Position numbers and translations under genes: made by a program
Part shown: one piece after another, positions 33,577 through 47,841 of the stretch
Numbering within the stretch: the stretch's first letter is position 1
Layout: every line of letters starts with the position of its first letter
Assembly: GCA_013433145.1 (NCBI GenBank)
Contig: CM024186.1
Location: forward strand, 992,001 to 1,056,000
From: Ascaris suum
Taxonomy: Eukaryota > Nematoda > Chromadorea > Rhabditida > Ascarididae
DNA length: 64,000 bases
Direction of reading: 5' to 3'
The notes under the pieces: model-generated
What the model saw: the letters and a program-made list of their open reading frames with translations, nothing else
Told to the model about the DNA's origin: nothing
Database searches by the model: none

Positions 33577-36500
33577 ATAAAGATCGTGCACAACAATATT
33601 CCGATGAGGCAAAAGAAGTGATGAAAAAATGGCTGAACGATGTGTCACAGGTTAAATTTTTCTTATATACGCTTTTCTAATTAGGTTTCCTTTGCACCGG
33701 AAATGGTGATATCGCGCTGATGAAACTTCTCTTTAATCATCTTTATATGAAGGGGAATAGTTGGATGGGGGACTTAAATATTAAGCTTATGCTCAAGTTG
33801 AAGTTGAAAAATTAAGCATAAACTTATTTGATAAAGTTTTAGGAGAACAACCTTGATCATCGATTTCTAGTTCTCTTAATGTAGTGCAGCGATAGTTTCA
33901 TCATGAAATGCATTATTAAAATTATCGTTGAGAAGAAAAATAATATTCAAATATTATTCGATTTATTCATTTAAATTGGATATCCTCCTCTTCGACAATG
34001 AAAAATGTTTTATTATAATTGTATATTTGCTCAATCAAATATTTATTATTTTTATTTCTTTTTTTAAATATATGATAAAATTAATTCATAATTAATAAAT
34101 TATTAAAGGGTGGCATACATCGATTACGTCTTGATTATAATAAATTGAAATCGTTTACACCAAAAGGTTTAACACAAAACGTCTTCGAGGCGAATAAAAA
34201 TCGTTGCCGATATAAAGGTATATTTGCGACTTTGGTACATTTCAAACATCCCCTTGTTAAGCATTCTATTACATATATCGTTGAATATTGCAAAGATTAC
34301 CTTTACTATATTATGCAATAAGGTATACTATAATATACCGGATATGATGCTTCATCTCGAGCTTCAAATATATTAAATTTCCTTTCTTAGGTAAATTTTA
34401 AATGCAAAATTCTTCTTTATAATAAATAATAGGTATCAATGAATTCTCATCTATTTTTCAAATATAGATAAGTCGAATTGCTATTTCGATTTAGTAATGA
34501 CATTTGTTTCCATTTTTTTTTTTCGTCAATAAATGAAAGAAGATTAGAAGATGAAACGATTAATGAAATGCATTTAGATGTGAAATGTTTTGATCAGACA
34601 CGAGTAATATTAAGTTGGCCACCTGGACAGGTAAACGATTTCATTCATGCAAATTGGGTGAAACATGAATTACTCGAGAATGATTTCATCTGTTGTCAGG
34701 TAAATATATCGGTTAATTACCTCTCATTTTAAATTTATCATTTATCACTTAATCATTGATAACAACATCAATTAGATAGACAACCTTATCAGTGATAGAT
34801 GTTATCAACTATTGTGAGATATTTAAATTGGTGATTTTTTAATCCAAATTTTTGGACTATCGGAATCTTTATCTATGCTTAATCAATGCGCTAAACTATT
34901 ACTTTCTCTCTTGTAAGGCCTTTAATAGAAATAAAGAGTAATTTATTTTTATAGTCTTTTTTTTTGAAGAAATGATGTATGATATGATTCAGAGTCAGTA
35001 GTAAACAAGAAGTACAAATCAGTATGCTTCCTATCCGGATGGTCCCTAGAAGGAAATAGTGTTCGCATAGTTCTTCACTGCTCTATAGTTCAAAGCAAAT
35101 TTACATATCAAAATATACGCTTCGAAATCAATGTATTTGAATTGTCAATTAAAGATGCATAACACAATAAATAATTTTAAATAATAATAGAATATTGTGT
35201 AATCATAGGAGAAATTTTATTCTCGTCTAATTTTTTTTTAATCTATGAGGAAAATAAATGTAAGAAGGGAACGTTTACTTCTATTAAAAGCAAAAAGCTC
35301 CGTCGATTCCAAGCTCTAAAGTGATAACTGAGATTGAGAAATAGGCCATCTGCCAAGCTTTTAGCGATCAGAGATTATCGAACGGTCGAATATTTGAAAA
35401 TGCTCCCTATCATAGAAATTGAACTTCTTCGATTGCTATTCGTCAATTGCGATCTCTACGGCGACGAGTCTGGCTGTGAAATTATGCAATATGGTGAATC
35501 TAGAGCGCAACTTTTGCACTTTTGCGGCTTTATACAATCTCAGTTTTCCCTCACAACCCTCACGCATTTTATGATTGTGATAATTGGAGCCAGATTCGAC
35601 TCTCAGGAGTCATAGTTGAAAAAAAAATGCAAATTTCCGATTAGGATTCAGGAATTTGAAATATTTGTTCGTTACAGGTTAACAATCAATCAATTAGAAC
35701 ATTGAACTTTTGCTTAGTAATTACTTCAATATTATGCAAATTTTAATGGCTAGATATTAATAAAGTTCAACTGAGCTCAACTCATCGAGAATAGACAATC
35801 GGAATATCGGCGAAAAATTGATTGTTCGGCTTGTTTTATTTAAAACTTCAAAATTTTATCTTCGATAATTTTATTAATTTCATAAATAATGATACGATTT
35901 TTTAATAATATAATTTAAGGCACCATTGGAATCGACAGTTGGTGATTTTTGGCGCATGATATGGCAAGAGAAAGTCAAACAAATCATCATGTTGTGCAGT
36001 CTCTTTGAATTGGGTAAAATGAAGTGCTGTCAATATTGGCCACCTAGAGTTGACGATAAGATGACTTTCTTCACAATTACAATCACGTGCACACTTGTCG
36101 ACACGAGTGACCCGAGCTTCGTGCACACGAAGCTTGACCTCACTTGTTAGTCTCATTTCAGTTGATGCCTTTGATGTCATTATCATTATTTCCGTGTGAT
36201 CTAAGCTTGTCATGATATGATAAAATAGTCGAAGAAGCTTTAACCATCTGTGCACAGATATAGACTTATTTGATAAGATGATAGGCTCATCGATAAGTTG
36301 TTGATCTATCGCTCCATGCAGTATAATTTCCACACTATTTTCATTAGGTCACTTAAGAACTATTTGCTCTCGGCTTTCTAAAATTGGTTTGAGATTAAAG
36401 GGAGGATTCAAGGTTGCAGTTTCAGTTCTCTCAGCAACAATAATAGACAGCACCGAAAGTTAATATTCAGCAAGTATGATGACTTGGTTGCTATCCAAAT

Positions 36501-39154
36501 CCTAGAGGGTACACACACTCGTTGTTCTCCCTCTCTTTCCTGCTCACCTCTTCAGTACTTCTATACTTCCGAAGTTCAGCATATTGGTACGGATGAATAG
36601 GCGAAAGAATGGCGTTTCGATACGATCGAAGAGGTTCAGGTCGAATCCTACGAGGTGCCGGACGTCGTTTGAAGCAAAAAATTATAAGGATTATAAGAGT
36701 TTTTATACCTAATTCAAATCTTTTTAATAACGTCCTATTCACGATTAATCGGATTCTTAAGCATTTCTTTCAAACTACCTTTGCCAAGCGTATTTATAGG
36801 TGGAGAAGAAGTACGTCATGTGGATCATCGTCAGTGGATTACATGGCCTGATAAGAGTGTTCCCAAAACGCCGATGGCTCCTTTTCGCCTTTTGCAATAT
36901 TCAAGGCATTTCGTCAAAAATCCTTCAGTCGTGCATTGCTCTGCGGGTATCGGTCGTACTGGCACGTTGGTACTCCTTGAAATAACCACAAAGTTAGTTC
37001 ATTCCCGAATAATTTTCGCTGAGAGAGAACTCAATGAATGAAGTTGAATTGAAATATCAAAGCAATTTTTTTTTAAAGTAACATACAAATGCAACATATA
37101 AATATCTCATAATTTTAGGGCTATTGTGAGTGATATTTTCATCAAAAAATACTGAGATAAATAAACTGAAATTATAATGTGAGGTTTAAAAAAATAAAGG
37201 AAGTGATCTGCCGAATATGCAACAAATGAATATTATAAATTATGCCATATAAATGAAATACGAAAAGAACATAAAATCTTTTATGTAAGTTAAATTCGAA
37301 TATAGTATTTTTTATGCAAATTACACTAAGTTAGAAAATGATTACATGCCAACATATGATCCGAAAGCTTGTCATACCTACGCAAACATCAAAACTAACT
37401 ACTCCTAAGGTACGTCGTTTCCGGTCCGTTTCAAGTGGGCCATTCGATGCCATCATGATGCTCGATAGTGCAATGCTTGCATTTGCAATAGCCGTTGATC
37501 TCAATAGTACATGCGACCTTTTGTTGTTGAACTTCTTAGTGCTGCCGATCTTTACAGCTGCCAGCCTCCATATTACTGACAGCCGATGTTACATCTAGCT
37601 ATCGATTCTTTTGTCTCGATAGGGGATCTATGCCAGTCATGCGTAAAAACGCTAATTTAGTCATAGAAAAATGACTCTCTTATCTAATTTCAGCGCACTA
37701 AAACGTGGAATTTTCCCGGATATCAAGCAATACTTTCGAGACCTTCGTAGCCAACGATCACAGGCTATTCAAACCGAAGATCAATACTTGTATATTCATT
37801 ATGCAATCGTTCAGTTGCTTTTTATTAAAGGTGTCGTCTCAGCACATGATATTAGAGGTAGGCTTACTAACTTAGCCCCTTTGATTGTTAAAGATATCCA
37901 CTTTATAAGTTTATCACTCCCAAACCACTACTGATTATTGATAAATAAGGCGCATTCCATAAATTTTTTGCTTAATTCAGCCCGATTCTCCGCAAGGGTT
38001 TATTATTATCTTTACAGTTCGCACATTTTGGTTGTCAATTTTGCAGTCTTGCGAAGCACATTGTAACAACATCATAATATATACACCTTTATGTCTATCT
38101 ATCTCTCTGCTAATTTCCTCAGAAATAATGAAGTTTAGAGCGATAAAATTGATAGGAAGTATTTGCCTCACAGGATGAACCTATCCTCCTATCGGTCTTT
38201 CATGTTGTGGGCTTTCAGCTGTAACAGAACAGTAGACACCGGAAAATGCATAAGAACCACACACATTTACGCCATAGAATCACAAGAAAAACAAACAATT
38301 AATGAAGGATTTATTGTGTTGGCGGTCGAATGAGTTAAATTGTGAAGATAGTATTAGGCTTATTTTTATTATTTATGCTTAACTTTTGTCGACTGGATAG
38401 AACGCAAAAAGCGCTTAGCGCGCAATCTCCTTTTGAACGTTTTTTTTCCATATTTTTTCCTATCGTTTTGTTTATTTCCATATTTTCAAATCAGAAATGA
38501 ATAAACTGAAATGTACCTATAAACGACCTATGAATCACGCCAAGATGATGCATTTACCAGTCAAAAATGCAATATTTTTTTGGCTGATGCGATCTGAAAT
38601 ACGGATGGTTCCAATTTGAAGTGGTGGTTAGCGTTTTGTTCGTTGTGAAGATAACCTGAAAGCCGCTAAGGTTGCATTAGGTTACCCGTGTCGTGGGGGA
38701 TTCCACTCCGGTTTTCTGCTGAAGAAAGACAGGTTTAGCTCGACTTTGACTCTTATAGGTGCCCTCATTACTTGTTGAGACTAGCGATTTACTAAAGCCT
38801 ATAGTGAAGTCTTATTATCTGTAGGTATACCGATTTTATGATATCGTCATTTACTAGCAGGAAAGTAAATTCCATAAAGATAGGCAATGCTCAGTGAACA
38901 CCAAATACAGTAAACAAATATACAACAAATAATCAGTTATATACAAAATATACAAATATATATAAATAAAATATAAAGCAGACAAATAAAAACAAAATAT
39001 ATAAAAACATAATTTTATAGGATTTTGTAGCGAATATGTGGAATATTTGAAAATGCTTAATGAAAATGGTGGAAAACAACTACCACTAGATAAGACCGCT
39101 CCTCCAAAAATAGACTCAAGAGATGGTGCCAGAGCCGATAAGATTGCTGCATGA
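33577..39154 (+). CDS. Protein tyrosine phosphatase, nematode-type, seven catalytic-domain exons (5' end missing)
   Basis: Classical tyrosine-specific phosphatase domain, expected to hydrolyse phosphotyrosine on proteins in the cytoplasm. Exons: 33577-33650, 34109-34217, 34578-34699, 35920-36145, 36800-36992, 37694-37857, 39021-39154. All joins agree in phase and give about 339 residues ending at TGA. Seen in order: KNRC...YKDVKCFDQTRV (substrate-recognition loop, here KNRCRYKD instead of the usual KNRYKD), DFIHANWV, DFWRMIWQEK, KCCQYWP, the WPD loop in WITWPDKSVP with its acid Asp, the P-loop VHCSAGIGRTGT with catalytic Cys and Arg, and the Q-loop QAIQTEDQYLYIH. All catalytic residues are present, so the enzyme should be active. 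The DFWRM(I/V)WQEK and compact single-domain style match the large nematode PTP family. No signal peptide or membrane segment is seen. The true start codon lies upstream and was not found; a Met in the first exon could be used but would remove little. Whether the protein ends at this TGA is unclear (see following exons). Confidence 0.9.
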
Positions 39155-39641
39155 TTGCTGAGGTGTGTTAAATTTCTTCCCACGTGATCTGAGCTGATCT
39201 TCAACATCTATACAACATTTCTATTATCAATTATCAATTTGGTGATAAAAAGATAACTGTGTTGATAATAGCGTACTGGTTTTTCACAGAAATTGATGAA
39301 ATCTTTTGTGATCCATAAATTGAGGATTTTATTTTGTATTTTATAAGGATAAATCCTGGTTATCCCTGAGTGTAAATAACATCGAGCAATATTTAAAATT
39401 AATGCTAAATATTGAAATTTTATTATTATTATTAAATATAAAGCCATCTATTGTTTTTGCAATGAGTTTACAAACAAGCCTATCCAAAAAAAAAAAAAAA
39501 AAAAAAAACAGAAAACCATTTTAGAATCAAAAAAAAAAGTAAAAAATAAAGGAAAAAGAATTTTAAATGTATGTGATAAAATTTCTAAGTTGGATTTTCA
39601 AAGTTTTTAAAATTGTCTACAAATTTAAAAAATTATTTCAG

Positions 39642-41345
39642 GATAAAAAAGTTAACGATTCACAGTCGTAAGTTGCATTTTTTTTTCTTTTATTTCTCGA
39701 TTATGCAGAAATTTACAACGTTTTCGCATTCATAAAAATTTCCACAGACAATCAGACTATACGTATGTTCTGTTGAATTTATCATAGTTGAAATCTCGAT
39801 GGATATCGATGTATTTTAATGGTAAAGCTGTAATTTCCTTCATTTATAGGATTTCTTATGTTGAAATGGTCATCATTTACTAGCCTGATCGTTTAGTTTA
39901 TCTTCCTTTAGAAGCTGCTCACAATATTTTAAAATCTCCTCCCATTCTGAAATCAAATTATAGGGAGCAATATTCTGAAATTAGGTATATAGGGGACAGG
40001 TGTTAAATCGCTCATAACTTCTCCTTCTATAGGATAAGAAGACGGAAGAAGACAATGCTAACCTTGAAGGAAAGCAATGACGACAAAGAAGGTGAGTTCG
40101 AAATTTGCATTTAAGTTTCGTTGCAATCAATTTCCAAAGGAGTCTTACATCTCTCTATTTGCATAATGCATTAGTGCTATTTGCATAATGCATTTTTCTC
40201 TAGCACTTGTACTTCCGTTATACCTTTCATTACCTTCATTACCTTCATTACCTTCATTACCTTTCATTATCTTCATTATCTTTCATTAGCACTCGTTAGT
40301 TGTATAGTACGACTACTAGAACATTGTGGACATAGTGTCATCTTGTAGCGTTTCGTAATATCTGAGATCATGAAATTGTGGCTATATTTAAATCGACTGA
40401 AGGTTGTAAAATATTTTCGCGTTGATGTTTTGGCTTCATGAGCAATAAATCCGAATGGCCAAGAATTAAGTAAAGAAAATTCCACCAAAAAATATCGACA
40501 GAGTCAGCGTTTTTATAGCCCCAAAATTCAATATAATACAGTGGATATTCAATGAAAATAACAAAGCAGAGATCTAACATTAAATTAAAAAGAAGAAGAG
40601 AAGGAATTCAACGAACTACTTGCACTGAGGAGTGGGTAGGTGGGAAATGGGATGGGAAGGATAGAGAACAATGGATCGTACTAGGAAAGATAACTAGGAG
40701 ATGACAATTCAACACAGCCATTAATCGTCACCTAATGCGATGGGCTTCCTTTATCTTCCTGATGAGTGTGCCTCTACGACGCTTGTATTTCCGGATATGC
40801 GGAGCAAAGTATATCAGCGAACCGGTTCTACCGAGCGTGCTCACTATCAAAGCAGTGGAGCTTATATCCACATAATGTCCTGTCTCGAGTACGCCTCTGC
40901 GAAGCAATGGTCTTATTAAACGTATTCAGTGGTTTCATATCAACTGAAATAATGTTGTAATGCTCGGTGAATTATTTCAGAAACAAGCTCGAAACGACAG
41001 AAGAAGAAAAAAGGAAAAATAGCCAAGGATAAGAGAGGATCAGATTCATCCAGCAAAAGAGTCAAGAAAGCGACAGAAACATCCAGTAAGCGGGCGAAAA
41101 AGATCTCCGATTTGTTGGACAAGGGCTCATTGAGGCAGAGGAAGAAAGAAGCAACACTCAAGGATAAAGGAATAACATCCCCCGGAAAGATATCAAATGC
41201 GGGCCCACCAATGAAAACCAGGTTACCGATCGAAAATTGTGAAGGATTTAACCCGAGTTTCTTTGGAAGATTTTCCGTGAAATTACCTTCTGGATTAAAA
41301 TTTCTCGGATTCATATCCATTAGATCCAGTAATGTTGACAAATGA
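39642..41345 (+). CDS. Lysine-rich basic tail exons, possibly alternative C-terminus of the upstream phosphatase
   Basis: Three exons chain in one frame: 39642-39667, 40033-40091 and 40981-41345 (stop TGA at 41343). They encode about 149 residues dominated by Lys, Arg and Ser, with runs such as IRRRKKT, KRQKKKKGK and SSKRVKKATE, that is, several possible nuclear-localisation-like clusters, then a less charged end (GFNPSFFGRFS). No domain is recognised. The acceptors (TTTCAG, CTATAG, TTTCAG) and the GTAAGT and GTGAGT donors are good. Basic tails after the catalytic domain are known in nematode PTPs, which makes a C-terminal extension of the phosphatase the natural reading. However, the phosphatase exon at 39021 stops at 39152 before its GTGTGT donor, and the phase needed here (0) is not supplied by any good upstream donor. 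These exons could instead start or belong to the next gene. Confidence 0.5.
40222..40290. repeat. Short tandem repeat, CATTACCTT-type unit
   Basis: About seven copies of a 9-10 bp unit (TTCATTACC / TTTCATTATC), in the intron between the lysine-rich exons. Confidence 0.8.
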
Positions 41346-41783
41346 CTGGAATAAAGGATAAAGCTGATGGTTGCATAGGAAAAATGACTCAACACTTTAT
41401 TAATGGGGCGGACACTTTTATTACTCAATTATTCGTATTAATTTTTTAAATTTGTATATTACTGTTATACCGTTTATCAGTGATATGCAACTCATGCAAT
41501 CGTTGTGATGAACCGTTGAGCTTATAAAATAATATGCAACGCTTCCACTACGCAAGTGGATAGCAATGATGTTTTACACTATTCGATGAAAAGTATTTTC
41601 TTGTTTTTCTATGGTTATTACTCTAGTTTACCTGCTCTATCAGTAAGTTACCTTTCGTTTATCTGTTCTATCATTGAGCTTCAGTTAAGTCTTTTAAAAA
41701 ATGATGTCAGAAGCAACCCTTTCATTAAATATCACTGATGGTACTACAAGGAAATTTAAAATGAAAGCTAGAAAAAATTTCAG

Positions 41784-42931
41784 ATGATAGTGATGCCGAA
41801 TGAATTCTCGAAAGAACCACTAGCTGCAACCGGTTTGTTTGCTTAATTCTCATGCTAATGATTCCGCACGAACGCAAAAATTGCTCATCCATATTTCCCG
41901 AAAAACAATAGAAAAAGACTCTGATCCCTTTTTTTGCACGAAAATCTTTCGAATCTGAGGTCTTAGAGGTCTCTCAATATTGATATCAGCGATTGGAATA
42001 TAGGAAATTTCTTCTTCTATTAAGTTCCTTTCGATGATTCTAATAGAATCGCCGAAAAACCTATGGAAAAAAATTTCAAAGAAATTCACTTTTTTTTTTC
42101 ATGCAAACGTTTTTAGTTAATTAGGGCTCAATGAAGGTAAAATAATAATAATATATGCTTTACGTAAATATCGCATCACATAAAATGCACAACGAAAATA
42201 CGCCTGGAGAAATATTTTTTCATTTAAAATGATGTCATCGAAACTGTATAATTTTTCAACCACCTGGTATATATTACCTGAGAAGGTAGCACCTGATGAC
42301 AATATTCTTACAGATCTAAAATGAAAACAAATTGCTTACTGTATGATCCAATCGGTGGGCTAAACTAGGCGGAAGATGCAAACCATGATTTTGTTCGATT
42401 GGTGTCGATCATCCGTCAATCACCAATTATGAATGTGAATAAAGGGTTATGAACAGGTGTATAAAGATAAAAACAATATTTTAGCGGTACATACGAATAA
42501 GCCACCGGTAGAAGCTAAAGCATCAAATGCTAGGATTGCTTATACTCCAGCGAAAGTCTATACGGTAGTTCAAGCCGGAACGAATAAAGGTATGGCTATT
42601 GCAATTTCTAATTGCATTGATTTTTCTCTTGAAAACGTAGAGCTTATAGAAATTGCAATATATTTTTAACGTCTATTCTCATTGGTTCAAATTTTCAACT
42701 ATTATATCCGATAAGAAATATTTCTATTTTGTTTAATAATAATAGAAAAATATCATTTAAATTTTTATAATTTTTTTTTATCATCGCCTATTTATAATTA
42801 TTTATTTTAATTATTTTTTTATGAATTTAATACGGAAAATATTTGCAGTAACGGTTTTCAAGTGTCCCGCAACCACAGTTGGCCTTCGTACAACAAGAGA
42901 GATTTTCGACGATGGAAGACAAACAAAATAA
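41784..42931 (+). CDS. Small hypothetical gene, three exons
   Basis: Candidate exons: 41784-41832 (starts ATG after a TTTCAG, reads MIVMPNEFSKEPLAAT), 42467-42589 and 42849-42931 (stop TAA). With the acceptor ATAAAG at 42466 the phases agree and give about 84 residues. The stronger-looking acceptor GAACAG at 42456 also opens the second exon but does not fit the first. The protein is small, mixed in charge and not recognised. Its last exon reads VTVFKCPATTVGLR and ends REIFDDGRQTK, which resembles the end of the large gene that stops at 57378 (MINGRQFYEAKRDK); this hints at distant duplication but is short. The first exon could also be an internal exon of a longer transcript that includes the preceding lysine-rich exons. 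Confidence 0.4.
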
Positions 42932-43759
42932 GCAAATTTCTTCATAATCATCGATGTGTTAATAACCATCCATGTAATTTATAAAACTCTATCGCTGCAA
43001 TAAAATATCATTTGAATATAATTTTTCATTATAATTTCAAGCATAATTCAATAAGAATTATGCGTTGTGAAGCTGAATAAACGTTTAAAGGTGAGGTGAT
43101 CACAACAAAAACGCCAAAAAGACATATCTGAGCAGCGATAGTAAGAGTTTCATTCAGATCAAGCGATTACCTTACAAACGTGTAGAGATCACGATGAAGA
43201 TCGCTTCAGGGTATTGAGCTTCTATACTATGTTTAATGTGCTAAAGGTCTAAGAGGCCATTATATTTCGAGTAGTCGGTTTAAAGTACGTTTATATCTAT
43301 GTGAACTCTAGACATCAAGTTTTCAGTATATGAGGAAAAACAGAGGAAAATTTTCGTTACTCTGTGTCCATTCTGTGTTTTATTATGATGGAGGAAAAAT
43401 CGAAATTTGCAAATCAATATGGAAATATTCGTTGAAATTAGTTCTATCAAGATGGCACGATCTGTGCTTTTTGTGTTTTTGCATATTCAATGAATCGAGT
43501 GCAGTAATATTCAAGAAGAAACATCAAACAATGCTTCTTGTGGTTATATAAAAGATGTTAAGCAATTTCCACCAAGGCCTTAAGGCTAAAATTTTCTTCC
43601 AGAGTATGAAGCTTACCTACTGAACACACTGAAATTTTGCTAAAATTTTGGAAAAGTGCCGAAAATATAACTGAATATTTTACTGCACTCTTAAAATCCA
43701 TCAAAGTGAGAAATGTAACCGCTATCGTAAAGCCAATCCTCTTCAACGCCCTCTTATGT

Positions 43760-44170
43760 TTCGCTCTTTAATCGATGAATTTATGTGAATGATATACTCT
43801 TTTCTCTAAGGTTTCTGTCGCGAAAACGAAGAAAACGTCGCCGATGAATCGCTCGGACTTCCGGTGCCGGGTAGGCGCCGCTAAATCAAGATATTCGTCT
43901 CCAGCGATGAATCGCCCGAGTTTCTGGTGACGAGCAAGTATCGCAAAAAAGAAGATATTAGTCTCCGATGGTGATTGTATGTGAATATCCCCATGACATT
44001 TCGAGGGTTATATAAAGAGCCCTCGAAAGAGGTTTCGTTCATCGCTTTGCTCAGCGTTCATTGCTTTGTGGTCATTCTTTCAACAATTCTTTACATGTTC
44101 ATCGCGTAGTTTAAGCGCTTTATCGTTCTTCTCGTTTCTATTTGCATTCAATTCCGTCGTTAACCAACCC
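43760..44170 (+). promoter_or_regulatory. TATA-containing promoter-like region or solo LTR remnant
   Basis: A GC-richer island between genes. TATATAAAG lies at 44009-44017, framed by the perfect inverted pair TTTCGAGGG (43999-44007) and CCCTCGAAA (44020-44028). Just downstream the sequence turns TTCG/CTTTG-rich with short repeats (GTTCATCGCTTTG, GTTCATTGCTTTG). Upstream, two related blocks of about 24 bp starting GATGAATCGC occur 63 bp apart (43843 and 43906). An AATAAA lies further down near 44427. A strong TATA box with duplicated upstream blocks and a nearby AATAAA is the pattern of an LTR promoter region. It could equally be the promoter of the gene that begins near 45010. No terminal TG...CA pair or target-site duplication was established. 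Confidence 0.35.
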
Positions 44171-45009
44171 TTCCCTTTATAGTTTCAATCAAAAAAAAAA
44201 AAATTTTCTTTTCTTTTTCCACCTATTTAATTATATGAAAAATTAGTGAAAATTTCAAAATTCGATATTTTTTTTTCTAAGATCCAAAAATTAGCATATG
44301 CAAATTTCACAACATCTTTATTCATAAATAACTTATAAATAGATGATCGATCGAATAATCTATCCATTGTTCTAGCAACTTCACTTGTGGGTGGTCTTGT
44401 CAATTTCAAACCCCCTTTCACCTTTTAATAAAGGTGTTATCGTTTCAATGTTTTTATTACTTCTTAGTTATACTTAGCGAGTAGAAAATCATATAGGTAT
44501 AGATAAGCAGAAAAAAAGGTAAGTGAAAAATTTAATCAGTGTTGCTTAATTGAGCAGAGAAAAACAACAAGCGGAAGTTTATTGTCTGATAAGATCTGAT
44601 AGCATATAAATAAGCGGATAAGAGATAATTTTGCACTGGGGTAATTTGCATATAGAAGTGTGCCTCGATGAATGTTGAGAAAATACACCAGGACTTTCAG
44701 TTCAACTATCTAGTGGCTTAAAGCAAATTTTTGGCACTTATCTCCAAAGAAATTCATTTTATTAAGTGATCCTTAGACATAGTTTAGAAAGTATCATTTA
44801 TCAAGCAAATTATCCGACTATGCAAATAAATTAATTATCTAAATTTGCGAGTTTTTCAAATTTGCGATCTCGACAGACCAGCTAATTCTCGACTAATCGC
44901 AGTTAGAATTTCGAGACTATTAAAAGCGTTATTATGCACATTTGCCGAATTGTCTCTAGAATGATGTAAGGTAACTTAGAAGCAATGATTGAAACAGTGA
45001 TTTTAAGGG

Positions 45010-47120
<2,111 letters not shown>

Positions 47121-47841
47121 TTGGTGAGATAAAAGAAATAATTTTCAAAAATTTATCAAAATTTATTTCATTTCTAAGAATTTATTAAATTATAAAAATT
47201 ATTGAAATATTGATTAGACATTATTGAGAATTTTTAAATCTATTGAAATTTTTCTATTTGTAAAATCGATGAGGTTTCAATGAAAATTTCAGTTTCTAAA
47301 TTTCTAACGTGAAAACTTTTTTGAAGCATTTTTATGCCTTAAAACTTTTTTTTTTTGCAGCACTGATGGATACGTAATTACGTTTATACTCAATAGGGAC
47401 TTTTAACGTAAAACTGTAAGAAATAGATCTCTTTCAAGCATTACAAAGAAAAAATTTCTTTAAATCACGCCTATTTATTCGACGCTTCAAGCCTATATCC
47501 TTTTGTTATTGATATATCGTTCATAACGATCAAATAAGTGCTGAGGTTTTATACGTAGTCCATAAATTCAATAGAGAGCAATAATCAGACTTATTTGCCT
47601 ACATCTATTCGTTACATATTTCAAAATAAAAGAAAAATGCCACAAAAAAAAGTAAATAATTATTATTTAGGCTATTAAGGTAGGATTTCAGGTAAGATCT
47701 CTCAGTGTGATACATTCTCAAAAAATTAATTCAATAGCATTCGAGTTGAATTAATCAACGATAAACATAACGAGCCACTCCAATACACTCTACAATCTAA
47801 TCTAAGGTGAAATTTGAGAAAATATTGTTTACAATTGATAG

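Noticed and set aside
35902..36333. 143-codon minus-strand frame
   Set aside because: It is the antisense shadow of the phosphatase exon at 35920-36145.
38615..38700. Possible tRNA or SINE (GTGGTTAGCG A-box-like)
   Set aside because: No proper B box at the right distance and no acceptor-stem pairing.
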